Shown here: in pieces, positions 7,985 to 17,101 of the stretch | How positions within the stretch are numbered: position 1 is the first letter of the stretch | Layout of the letters: each line of letters begins with the position of its first letter | NCBI GenBank assembly: GCA_040755835.1 | Contig: JBFMAB010000017.1 | Location: 1-64,000 of the forward strand | Direction of reading: 5' to 3' | DNA: 64,000 nt | Source: JADLDB01 sp040755835 | GTDB lineage: Bacteria; Myxococcota; Myxococcia; Myxococcales; Myxococcaceae | Made by a program: the position numbers and the translations under genes | The notes under the pieces: model-generated | Database searches by the model: none | The model's input: the letters and a program-made list of their open reading frames with translations, nothing else | Told to the model about the DNA's origin: nothing

Positions 7985-8677
7985 ATGGCGAATCAGCAGG
8001 GTTTCACGGTCTGGCTGACGGGCATGTTGGGGGCGGGGAAGACGACGCTGGCGGAGTACGTCGCCGCGCGGCTTCGCCAGGTCGGCCGGAACGTGGAGAT
8101 CCTCGACGAGGATGAGCTCTCCGACGATCTCTGGAAGGAGATCGAGGGCGCCAACAAGGACGAGCGGATCACCATCGCGCGCCGCCTGGGCGTCGTGGCG
8201 GAGCTGCTCACCCGCAACGGCACCGCGGTGCTGGTCGCGTGCACGAGCCCGTACAAGAGCGTCCGCGAGGAGAACCGCCGCCGGATCCAGCGCTACATCG
8301 AGGTGTACGTCGACTGTCCGACGGACGACCTCATCAAGCGCGACTCGACGGGCAAGTACAAGAAGGCGCTGTCCGGTGAGATCCCGAACTTCGTGGGCAT
8401 CACCGAGCCGTACGAGCCGCCGAACGCGCCCGAGGTGACGATCCAGACGAACCTCGAGAGCGTCGATGTCGGCGGGCTCAAGATCTTCCAGTCGCTGCTG
8501 GACCTCGCCTACATGACCCCGGAGGAGCTGAAGATCATCACGGGGACGAAGATGAAGGCGAACCCGAAGGCGCGGCGCGGCGCGAAGGGCGCGAAGGCGG
8601 CCCGGGCGCGTCCGGCGGCGCGCGCGGCGCGGGCCGGCGGCAAGGCGAAGGCCAAGGCCGGCAAGCGCAAGCGCTGA
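7985..8677 (+). CDS. Adenylylsulfate-kinase-like protein with basic C-terminal tail
   Basis: A 230-residue P-loop protein of the CysC fold: Walker A GMLGAGKTT at residues 14-22, CTSPYKSVREENRRRI, and the family block YKKALSGEIPNFVGI with EPYEPPNAPE. CysC phosphorylates adenylyl sulfate to PAPS. However the APS-contacting DGDNxR motif reads DEDELS here, so the natural substrate may differ. The last ~45 residues are almost only Ala, Lys, Arg and Gly, as in histone-H1-like tails, and could bind nucleic acid or polyphosphate. No sulfate adenylyltransferase gene is adjacent. TATAAA at about 7922-7927 could be its -10 element. Fold assignment is firm, activity is not. Confidence 0.85.
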   Translation: MANQQGFTVWLTGMLGAGKTTLAEYVAARLRQVGRNVEILDEDELSDDLWKEIEGANKDERITIARRLGVVAELLTRNGTAVLVACTSPYKSVREENRRRIQRYIEVYVDCPTDDLIKRDSTGKYKKALSGEIPNFVGITEPYEPPNAPEVTIQTNLESVDVGGLKIFQSLLDLAYMTPEELKIITGTKMKANPKARRGAKGAKAARARPAARAARAGGKAKAKAGKRKR

Positions 8678-8791
8678 CGAGCCGCGGGACGGGAACGGGG
8701 GCGCCGGGCATGGGACTCGGGCCCCCGTCGTCGTTTCCGGGCGACGCGTGCACTTGCGCGACGGCGCGCGCTTCGGCACAAGACGGAAGCG

Positions 8792-9697
8792 ATGGCGTTC
8801 AACCACTCGAGTAAAACGTTGCCTCTGGCCCTGTCCCCGGACCAGGTGGAGGCGCTGTGCGCGGCCTCGGCCACGCGCCTGGCGGCGCTGCGCGCGAAGG
8901 TGCGCGGCCTCGGCAGCGCGCTGGTGGCCTTCTCCGGCGGCGTCGACTCGACGTTCCTGCTGAAGATCGCCGTGGAGGAGCTCGGCGAGCAGGCGGTGGC
9001 GCTCACCGCGCTGTCTGCCTCGGTCCCGCCCGACGAGCGCGAGGAAGCCGAGGCGCTGGCCCGGAAGATCGGCGCGCGCCACCTGCTGGTGGAGTCGAAG
9101 GAGCTCGACGATCCGCGCTACGCCGCCAACCCGTCGAACCGCTGCTACTTCTGCAAAGACGAGCTCTTTACGCTGACCGAGGCGAAGCGCGCGGAGCTGG
9201 GCCTCGCCGCGGTGCTCGACGGCTTCAACGCCGACGACCAGAAGGATCACCGCCCCGGACACCAGGCCGCGCGCGAGCACCGCGTCGTCTCGCCGCTCGC
9301 CGAGGCGGGCCTCACCAAGAACGAGATCCGCGCCTGGTCGCACCGGCTCGGCCTGCCCACCTGGAACAAGCCGCAGATGCCGTGCCTCGCCTCGCGGTTG
9401 CCGTACGGCACCCAGGTCACGGTGGAGCGCCTCAACAAGGTGGGCGCGGCGGAGAAGGCCGTGCGGGCCCTGGGCTTCGTCAACTTCCGCGTGCGCTACC
9501 ACGGGGAGGTGGCGCGCCTCGAGCTCGCGGCCGAGGAACTCCCACGCATGCTGGACGTCGACGCCCGCGCCGCCGTGTGCGCCGCCATCAAGGCCGCCGG
9601 TTTCGTCTTCGTCGCCGTGGATCTCGAGCCCTTCCGCTCGGGGCGTTTCAACGACGGCCTGTCCGCCCGCGAGCTGGCGTTGCCCGTCCTCGGCTGA
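8792..9697 (+). CDS. larE: ATP-dependent sulfur insertase LarE
   Basis: A 301-residue PP-loop enzyme. SGGVDST at residues 48-54 binds ATP. NRCYFCK gives C118 and C121, and PCLASR gives C198. LarE uses ATP to activate a carboxylate and inserts sulfur into pyridinium-3,5-biscarboxylate mononucleotide, the cofactor of lactate racemase-type nickel enzymes. The single-cysteine type sacrifices its own Cys; the three-cysteine type, as here, is known to hold a [4Fe-4S] cluster in Thermotoga. LarB and LarC, the usual partners, are not in the window. The gene stands 3' of the ThiF/TusA/CysC-like genes, so sulfur supply from them is a reasonable guess. Start ATG follows ACGGAAG closely. Confidence 0.9.
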   Translation: MAFNHSSKTLPLALSPDQVEALCAASATRLAALRAKVRGLGSALVAFSGGVDSTFLLKIAVEELGEQAVALTALSASVPPDEREEAEALARKIGARHLLVESKELDDPRYAANPSNRCYFCKDELFTLTEAKRAELGLAAVLDGFNADDQKDHRPGHQAAREHRVVSPLAEAGLTKNEIRAWSHRLGLPTWNKPQMPCLASRLPYGTQVTVERLNKVGAAEKAVRALGFVNFRVRYHGEVARLELAAEELPRMLDVDARAAVCAAIKAAGFVFVAVDLEPFRSGRFNDGLSARELALPVLG

Positions 9698-9785
9698 TCG
9701 ACCTGCTGACGCGCTGAGTCATCTCTCTCTCGCTCCCGGGCCTGGTCGCCGCCACGCGACGCCTCCACCCACCGCTCCCAACTGC

Positions 9786-9791
9786 TAGACT
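9786..9791 (+). promoter_or_regulatory. Extended -10-like TGCTAGACT before 9837
   Basis: TAGACT at 9786-9791 with an upstream TG pair resembles an extended -10 element. No convincing -35 is visible. It lies about 45 bases before the start of the exported protein gene. Confidence 0.25.
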
Positions 9792-9836
9792 CTGCGGGCA
9801 TTTTCTTGCGGTCAGGCCGAGGGAGGTCGTCGCCTC

Positions 9837-12491
9837 ATGTCTTCCATTTCGCGTGCGTCGCGCGGCGCGCGCCACGGGTTTGTCTCGTTGATGGCCCTCG
9901 GTGTGTTCGCGGCCAGCTGCTCGGGCACGGGCGCGGGCTGCGCGGCGATGACGCCGATCCCCGGCGGCCGCTACCAGGGGCTGAAGAACGACAACGCGGT
10001 CAACATTCGCCTGTCGGCCAACGGCATCAACTACCTGAACTCGAACTGGCAGACGCTGGTCGGCGCCTTCGCGCCGGGCAACACGCTGAACCTGCCGGTC
10101 AACTGCATGACGCAGAGCATCCCCGTCCTGGGAAACGTGGCGATCGCCGACATGGGCACGCCCGGCTGCAACGCCGAGAGCTGCGGGCGCATGGACGGCG
10201 TGTGCAACACGACGGGGCCGAAGGCCGACGCCCCCGCGAACGTGGTGGCGACCGTCACCGGCTTCTCGTTGATCCCGCAGCCGCCGGACAGGCTCCAGGC
10301 GTCGGTGCAGCTGACGGTGGACACCAACGCCGTGCTGCTGGCGAGCGAGAGCGACAACTTCTCGGCCTGTGCCTTCCTGTCGCGCTTCAAGTGCTCGGTG
10401 CGCTTCAACACGCGGGCGACGACGCCGAATGACAACCGGATCCGCGCGACGATGAAGTTCACCATCGACACGAAGTGGGACAAGCTGCTCGCGTTCGAGG
10501 TGACGAACTTCACGGGCTCGGACGTGTGCGGCGCCTCTGGTGCGCCGCCGCCGCCGGACTGCCTGCAGCCGACCGACATCTCGCTGTCCGGCGCCAACAC
10601 CTGCGGCGACATCTACTGCGGACTGGCGGACCTCGACGTCGTGAAGACGACGCTGTTGCAGCTCATCTCTCCGCTCTTGCAGGACCAGATCCGCAGCATC
10701 ATCGGCGACCAGACCTGCCAGCCGTGCATGGCCACCGCGGACTGCCCGAAGTCCACCGACGGCAACAACACGCAGGCGGTGTGCACCAACGAGCTCTGCA
10801 TGGATCCGGGCCCCGGCGGGAGGTGCGTGCCGCGCTTCCTGGGCGTGGAGGGGCGCATCTCGCTGGGCGCGGTGCTGGGCAGCTTCGGCGCGCCGGCCGA
10901 CGCGCAGATGGATCTCTCGCTGGCCGCGGGCTCGAGCGTCACCGTCGACCAGGGCGCCACCTTCGGCACCCGCGTGGGCGTGCAGCCGGTGAAGGTCGCG
11001 TCCTGCGTGCCGCCCGCCGCCGCGCCGGCGATGGCCAACGTCGCCGCGCCGAACTTCGACGCCGAGGCCACGCCCGGCTCGCAGTACCACGTGGGCCTGG
11101 GGCTCTCGTCCAACTTCCTGAACGTCGCCTTCCACGCGGCGCACCAGGCCGGCGCGCTGTGCCTGCAGCTGTCGAGCGACAACGTCGGGCTCCTCAACAC
11201 CGGCCTCTTCAAGACGTTCCTCCCGTCGCTGGGCCGCCTCGCCACGCGCGACGGCAAGGACGCGCCGATGATGGTGGTGCTGCGGCCCGCGCGGCCGCCG
11301 CAGGTGACGGTGGGGCAGGGCACGTACGATCCCGTCACCAAGAAGCCGATCAAGCCGCTGCTGTTGCTCACGCTGCCGGAGCTGTCGATCGACTTCTACG
11401 CGATGATCGATGATCGGCAGGTCCGCCTCTTCACGCTGACCGCCGACATCTCGCTGCCGCTGTCGCTCATCTTCGAGGGCTGCGACAAGGTGACGCCGGC
11501 GATCGGCGACCTGAAGATGCTGATCAGCAACATCCGCACGGCGAACAGCGAGATGCTGGCGGAGGATCCGCAGGTGCTCGCGGACCTGGTGCCGGCGATC
11601 ATCGGCCTCGCGGAGCCGGCGGTGGCGAGCGGCCTTTCGGGCTTCTCGCTGCCGGCGCTCGGCTCGTTCAAGCTCAAGGTGAACGAGGTGAAGGGGCTGG
11701 GCAACATCGCGGGCACGGAGGCGTACAACCACCTGGGCCTCTACGCGCAGCTCAAGGGCGTCAACGAGATGTGCGCGGTGTCCGCGCCGCGCCTCGCGGT
11801 GTCGCTGAAGGCGAGCAAGATGCCGCTGGCCGCACAGATGCGCGCCACCGGGAAGAACGAGCTGCCGTGGCCCGAGGCGATCCTCCACGTCGAGGCCGCC
11901 GGCAAAGCGGGCACGCCCGAGTTCTCGGTGCGCGTCGACTCCGGCCTGTGGACCGAGTTCCACCCGGCGAGGGGCGACGAACTCGTCGTCTCACACCCGC
12001 GCTTCCTCCTGCAGGGCACGCACGTCATCGAGGTGCGCGCGCGCGTCGCGGAAGATCCCCACGGCATCACGTCGGCCGAGAAGGTCGGCTTCGTCGTCGA
12101 CTGGGAGCCGCCCGAGGTGTCGCTGTCCGCGCAGCGTGATCGCGATCTCCTCGAGGTGACCGCCCGCGACGTGGTGAGCGCCCAGGGGACGCTCGAGTAC
12201 GCGTACCGCGTGGGCGACGGCCCGGTGAGCGACTTCGGCGCCGCCCGTGAGATCCGCCTGTCCGCCGTCGAGCAGCAGGGCGGGGTGACGGTGCTGGTGC
12301 GCGACGAGCTCGGCAACGTGGGCGAGGCCACCTGGCGCGTGCCCACCGTGGCGCTGCGGCCCGACCATGAGCTCCAGCCGGCTTCGGCGCTGCCCGAGTC
12401 CTCGGCGCAGCCTGGCGGGTGCTCGGCGGTCGGCGGCGGGGCGCTCCTCGGCCTCGCGGCGCTGGTCGGCCTCTTGCGTCGCCGGCGGTGA
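9837..12491 (+). CDS. Large exported protein with MYXO-CTERM-type tail
   Basis: An 884-residue protein with signal peptide and possible lipobox (GVFAASC, Cys about residue 24). Its middle contains several Cys-rich stretches, including QPCMATADCPKSTDG near residue 300, and long beta-rich segments. The last 25 residues, GGCSAVGGGALLGLAALVGLLRRRR, follow the MYXO-CTERM plan: a Cys, one hydrophobic helix, then an Arg cluster. That tail sorts proteins to the myxobacterial cell surface. Residues about 700-840 resemble an immunoglobulin-like or fibronectin-like region (DWEPPEVSLSA). The start ATG has a good Shine-Dalgarno, GAGGGAGG, 10 bases upstream. No enzymatic motif is seen. It is followed 12 bases later by another exported protein gene. 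Confidence 0.8.
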   Translation: MSSISRASRGARHGFVSLMALGVFAASCSGTGAGCAAMTPIPGGRYQGLKNDNAVNIRLSANGINYLNSNWQTLVGAFAPGNTLNLPVNCMTQSIPVLGNVAIADMGTPGCNAESCGRMDGVCNTTGPKADAPANVVATVTGFSLIPQPPDRLQASVQLTVDTNAVLLASESDNFSACAFLSRFKCSVRFNTRATTPNDNRIRATMKFTIDTKWDKLLAFEVTNFTGSDVCGASGAPPPPDCLQPTDISLSGANTCGDIYCGLADLDVVKTTLLQLISPLLQDQIRSIIGDQTCQPCMATADCPKSTDGNNTQAVCTNELCMDPGPGGRCVPRFLGVEGRISLGAVLGSFGAPADAQMDLSLAAGSSVTVDQGATFGTRVGVQPVKVASCVPPAAAPAMANVAAPNFDAEATPGSQYHVGLGLSSNFLNVAFHAAHQAGALCLQLSSDNVGLLNTGLFKTFLPSLGRLATRDGKDAPMMVVLRPARPPQVTVGQGTYDPVTKKPIKPLLLLTLPELSIDFYAMIDDRQVRLFTLTADISLPLSLIFEGCDKVTPAIGDLKMLISNIRTANSEMLAEDPQVLADLVPAIIGLAEPAVASGLSGFSLPALGSFKLKVNEVKGLGNIAGTEAYNHLGLYAQLKGVNEMCAVSAPRLAVSLKASKMPLAAQMRATGKNELPWPEAILHVEAAGKAGTPEFSVRVDSGLWTEFHPARGDELVVSHPRFLLQGTHVIEVRARVAEDPHGITSAEKVGFVVDWEPPEVSLSAQRDRDLLEVTARDVVSAQGTLEYAYRVGDGPVSDFGAAREIRLSAVEQQGGVTVLVRDELGNVGEATWRVPTVALRPDHELQPASALPESSAQPGGCSAVGGGALLGLAALVGLLRRRR

Positions 12492-12503
12492 GACGGGCCT
12501 GAC

Positions 12504-13034
12504 GTGGCGCCTGCGCTCCCCGGGACGGCCCGCGTCCTCGCGCTCGCCGTGGCGCTCGCGGCCGGCGGCGCCTTCGCGCAGCAGCGGTACGATCACCGCG
12601 GCTCCCTGGGCGCCACCGTCGGCGGCGGCGCGGAGATCCTCGCGACCGGCGCGGTGCGTGGGCTCTCAGACAACGGCGTGCGGCTGCCGCTGGAGGTGGC
12701 CGGGACGATCTCCGTCACCGATCGCACCGAGGCGCGCGTCGCGGCCCGCCTCGCGCTCTTCGGACCGCAGGTCGCCTGGTCCGCGTACGCCGGGATCCGC
12801 TCCAGCTTCGGCTACGAGCAGCTGAAGACGTTCTTCGACCTCGACTTCGCCGCGCACCTCTCCCCGGTGTGGACGCTCGGCGCGCGCGTCGCGGTGGGCG
12901 TTCAGTACGACTTCCTGCCCGTGATGGGCGTCTTCTCGACGCTGGGCGGCCAACTCGGCGGCGGGGCAGGACTCCGCCTGTCCTTCGAGCTGATGGTGGG
13001 GCTCCAGTTCCGCACCTATCTGCTCGAGGAGTGA
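12504..13034 (+). CDS. Small exported beta-rich protein
   Basis: A 176-residue protein from GTG 12504 with a signal peptide (VLALAVALAAGGAFAQ, cleavage after AFA). The mature part has regular alternation of aromatic and small residues (YDHRGSLGATVGGG, AYAGIRSSFGYEQ) and ends in FRTYLLEE, suggesting a small outer-membrane barrel or lipocalin-like protein. No family was recognised. It starts 12 bases after the MYXO-CTERM gene, so the two are probably cotranscribed and may act together at the cell surface. Confidence 0.65.
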   Translation: MAPALPGTARVLALAVALAAGGAFAQQRYDHRGSLGATVGGGAEILATGAVRGLSDNGVRLPLEVAGTISVTDRTEARVAARLALFGPQVAWSAYAGIRSSFGYEQLKTFFDLDFAAHLSPVWTLGARVAVGVQYDFLPVMGVFSTLGGQLGGGAGLRLSFELMVGLQFRTYLLEE

Positions 13035-13124
13035 TCACCCCCTCGGCGACCCGCCGGCGCTTTTGTTGACCCCGTCATGTCGTGTGCGAGCATGTGTGCA
13101 CCTGTAAGGGAGGAAGCAGCGCAC

Positions 13125-13289
13125 ATGAACGACAACAGCCGTCTCACCTCGGTGGTGTTCCGTCTCAACCGTGATCGCCTCGAACTGCTGAAGGACCTGT
13201 CGAGGGAGACGCGGATTCGCCAGAGCGAGTACCTGCGCGAGGCGATCTCGGATCTGCTGGAGAAGTACGAAGAGAAGCTGCACGACTGA
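13125..13289 (+). CDS. CopG-type ribbon-helix-helix regulator
   Basis: A 54-residue protein. Residues 6-13 (RLTSVVFR) form the DNA-contacting beta strand and LNRDRLELLKDLSRETR plus SEYLREAISDLLEKYEEKL form the two helices of a ribbon-helix-helix dimer. The ATG at 13125 is chosen over 13077 because GGGAGG lies 11 bases upstream and the fold starts there. Such proteins are small dimeric repressors, often of their own gene, plasmid or antitoxin partner; no toxin gene is beside it. The last codons run up to 7 bases before the converging truA end. Confidence 0.85.
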   Translation: MNDNSRLTSVVFRLNRDRLELLKDLSRETRIRQSEYLREAISDLLEKYEEKLHD

Positions 13290-13296
13290 TCGCTGA

Positions 13297-14100
13297 TCAG
13301 TCGACGAACGGCGGCTCCCCGGGGACACCGGGTGCGAGCCGCCGCTCTTCCGCGGTGAAGGGATCGAGCTCCCGCGGATACCCGACGTCCCACAGCACCA
13401 GCCCCTGCGGCGGCGCCTTCGGCGCGTGGAATGGAACCGGCGCCTCGAGCGCCCGCGTGTAGTCCGCCTCGCGTACCTCGCCGCGCGCGACGCCGACCGC
13501 TGCGCCGACCAGGAAGCGCACCATGTACCGGCCGAAGCCGTCGCCGACCAGGCGCACGTCCACGCGGTCGCCGCGCTCGACCACCTCGACCCGCCGCAGC
13601 GTCCTCGGTCTCTGCGCGCTCGACTTGTCGTGGAACGCGAAGAAGTCCCGGGTGCCCACCGCGCGTTCGAGCAGCGCCGCCACGCGCGCCACGTCGACGT
13701 CCACTCGCCACGCGTGCGCCGCCCAGGCCGGATCGTCGGCCAGCAGCAGCCGGTAGCGGTACGCCTTCGCGCTCGCGCACCACGCGGCGTTGAAGCGCGC
13801 CGGTGCTTCGCGCGACAGAGCGATGCCCACGCCGCGCGGCAGCACTGCGTTGAGCCGCGGCGCCACCTCGTCGGCGCGCACACCTTCGACCACGCGCAAC
13901 GACAGCACCTGCATGCGCGCGTGCACGCCGAGGTCGGTTCGTCCCGAGGGGACCGGGTTACGCTCCAGCCCAGCGGCGCGCAGGGCAGCGGTCAGCGTGT
14001 CCTGCACCGTCGGCCCCTGCGGCTGGGACTGGTAGCCGCGAAAGCCGCCGCCGTGGTACCAACACCACAGCGCGACGATTCTGGAGGGCATGGCGCACAT
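13297..14100 (-). CDS. truA: tRNA pseudouridine38-40 synthase
   Basis: A 267-residue TruA. The catalytic Asp is D56 within GRTDLGVHA (usually GRTDAGVHA). KAYRYRLL around residue 110 and DGFGRYMVRFLVG around 190-205 are the other conserved blocks. The enzyme isomerises uridines 38-40 in the anticodon stem of many tRNAs. The length fits the family. Start ATG 14100 gives MCAMPSR; an ATG at 14091 is an alternative. The start codon overlaps, on the opposite strand, the ATG of the GYF-domain gene, leaving no intergenic space for two promoters. Confidence 0.95.
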   Translation of the reverse strand: MCAMPSRIVALWCWYHGGGFRGYQSQPQGPTVQDTLTAALRAAGLERNPVPSGRTDLGVHARMQVLSLRVVEGVRADEVAPRLNAVLPRGVGIALSREAPARFNAAWCASAKAYRYRLLLADDPAWAAHAWRVDVDVARVAALLERAVGTRDFFAFHDKSSAQRPRTLRRVEVVERGDRVDVRLVGDGFGRYMVRFLVGAAVGVARGEVREADYTRALEAPVPFHAPKAPPQGLVLWDVGYPRELDPFTAEERRLAPGVPGEPPFVD

Positions 14101-14965
14101 GGGGCCGAACGAATCGCAGTGGCTGTTCCGTCAGGGAGACCTGATCCTCGGGCCCGTACCTTCGAAGCAGATCGTCGACAAGCTGTATACCGGAGAGCTG
14201 TTGCCCGTCAGCGAGGTGCAGCGGATGGGCTCGGGCGTGTTCACGCGCATCGCCGACGTCCCGGACTTCAAGGTGCACGTCGCGAAGGCCGAGGCGAAGA
14301 AGCGCGTCGACGCGCACGCCGCCGCGCACCACGCCAGCCAGCGCAAGCGCCTCGTGACCACCGCGGCGATCGTCGGCGCGGTGCTGCTGGTGCTGGGCGT
14401 GGTGGTGGCGGCGGCGGGCAGCTACTTCGCGACCCACCGCGAGTCTGCAGGCTCCGCCGAGGAGCTCGCCTGGGGCGACATCACCATCGACGCGCCCACC
14501 ATCGGCAAGGCGCACCGCCGCGATGACGACGAGCTCGTCGACTACAACGGCACCACCAGGCGGCCGACCGGCACCACCCCCACGCCCTCCGGGACCAACC
14601 CCACGCCGGCGCGCCCGAAGGATCCGGGCGCATCGCCCAAGCCGAAGCCCGGCACCGCCGATCCCGACGGCCTGCAGATGGGCGAGGTGGACGAGGCGGG
14701 CATCAACGCCGTGGTAGCGAAGCACAAGCCGTCGCTCATCCCCTGCATCAAGGCGGTGGCGAAGCCCGGCATGGTGGCGAAGATCCCCATCGAGTTCTCC
14801 ATCGCCGAGACGGGCAAGGTGACGAAGGTCTGGGTCGACAACCCCGACTTCAAGGGCAGCGGCCTGCAGGAGTGCCTTTTCGAGAAGCTGCAGAGCTGGC
14901 CGTTCAAACCCGGCACGTCGGGCGCGTCGGTCAACCTGTCCTTCAACATCGGAAAACGGGGTTGA
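14099..14965 (+). CDS. GYF-like domain plus AgmX/PglI C-terminal domain protein
   Basis: A 288-residue protein from ATG 14099 (GGAGGG 10 bases upstream; ATG 14090 is one base from it, so less likely). An N-terminal GYF-like domain (QWLFRQGDLILGPVP) is followed by a membrane helix AIVGAVLLVLGVVVAAAG near residue 95-115 and a Thr/Pro-rich periplasmic spacer. The C-terminal ~90 residues, VVAKHKPSLIPCIKA through VSLSFNIG-like ending with Cys pairs and WPF, match the TonB-like AgmX/PglI C-terminal domain. Such proteins occur with gliding and envelope machines in myxobacteria. Known proteins of this plan have been linked to motility, but the job of this one is unknown. Confidence 0.8.
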   Translation: MGPNESQWLFRQGDLILGPVPSKQIVDKLYTGELLPVSEVQRMGSGVFTRIADVPDFKVHVAKAEAKKRVDAHAAAHHASQRKRLVTTAAIVGAVLLVLGVVVAAAGSYFATHRESAGSAEELAWGDITIDAPTIGKAHRRDDDELVDYNGTTRRPTGTTPTPSGTNPTPARPKDPGASPKPKPGTADPDGLQMGEVDEAGINAVVAKHKPSLIPCIKAVAKPGMVAKIPIEFSIAETGKVTKVWVDNPDFKGSGLQECLFEKLQSWPFKPGTSGASVNLSFNIGKRG

Positions 14966-15000
14966 TGCGGGCGCGGCCGTTTGGTTGAAGGCCGAAGTCC

Positions 15001-15624
15001 ATGACGACGGTCGACCAGCACCTGCAGAAGAAGGCCCTCGAGGTCCCTCCCGGCAGCTTCCGCCAGACGGTGCTGCTCGCGGCGAAGCGGTTCAAGTCGT
15101 CCTGGGTCGAGCTGGGCAAGCTGCTGGTGAAGGTGCGCAACGAGGCCCTCTTCGAGGACTGGGGCTACCCCAGTTTCGAGGCGTACTGCCTGGCCGAGCT
15201 GCGGATCCGCAAGCAGACGGCCGAGAAGCTGGTGCGCAGCTTCAGCTTCCTCGACAAGCACGAGCCCGAGCGCATGGGGCGCCCGCAGGTGGTGGAGGAG
15301 GCGCCGGCCTTCGAGGTGGTCGAGGTGCTCGCGCAGGCCGAGGACCGCGGCCAGCTGTCGGCGTCGGAGTACAAGTCGATCCGCGACGCGATCTGGAACC
15401 CGGAGAAGCCGACCAGCGAGCTGCGCCGCGAGCTGACCGAGCGCTTCCCCGCGCCGGAGGGCTCGACCAGCGACCTCGCGTCGCTCAAGCGCCTGTGGGG
15501 CCTGTCCAGGCGCCTCGCCGCCGAGCTGCACGCGCACAAGAAGGTGCCCAGGGCCGTGGCCGAGCGCGCCGACGCGCTGGCGGGCGACCTCGAGGGCCTG
15601 CTCGCGAAGAAGGCCGAGGCCTGA
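15001..15624 (+). CDS. Conserved hypothetical protein upstream of clpX
   Basis: A 207-residue soluble protein without a signal peptide or membrane helix. It is mostly helical and charged, with the sequence FKSSWVELGKLLVKVRNEALFEDWGYPSFEAYC near residues 30-62 and a C-terminal basic helical part (LSRRLAAELHAHKKVPRAV). I do not recognise a family. The N-terminal half resembles helical DNA-binding or partition-associated proteins in tone only. It precedes clpX by 122 bases with a separate promoter, so co-regulation is not certain. The downstream position after the GYF/AgmX gene (35 bases) suggests these two share an mRNA. Confidence 0.7.
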   Translation: MTTVDQHLQKKALEVPPGSFRQTVLLAAKRFKSSWVELGKLLVKVRNEALFEDWGYPSFEAYCLAELRIRKQTAEKLVRSFSFLDKHEPERMGRPQVVEEAPAFEVVEVLAQAEDRGQLSASEYKSIRDAIWNPEKPTSELRRELTERFPAPEGSTSDLASLKRLWGLSRRLAAELHAHKKVPRAVAERADALAGDLEGLLAKKAEA

Positions 15625-15650
15625 ACGGCTCGATCGGCGACGGCGCCCGC

Positions 15651-15681
15651 TTGTGAAGCCGGGGCGGCTGGTGGCTATAGT
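15651..15681 (+). promoter_or_regulatory. Promoter-like elements before clpX
   Basis: TTGTGA at 15651-15656 and CTATAG or TATAGT at 15675-15681 are separated by 18-19 bases, 66 bases before the clpX start. This is a plausible sigma-70-type promoter. Confidence 0.45.
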
Positions 15682-15746
15682 TTTCGGGTCGGGCGGGGCT
15701 TTGGCCTAAGCTCGGAGACAGGTCGGCCGCGGAGGCGAGGAAGCAA

Positions 15747-17042
<1,296 letters not shown>

Positions 17043-17101
17043 CCGGGCCTTTCGCTATGACGCGCCCGTCGGTGGCTCGTGGCCTCTCGAGGCGTGTGGC
17101 G

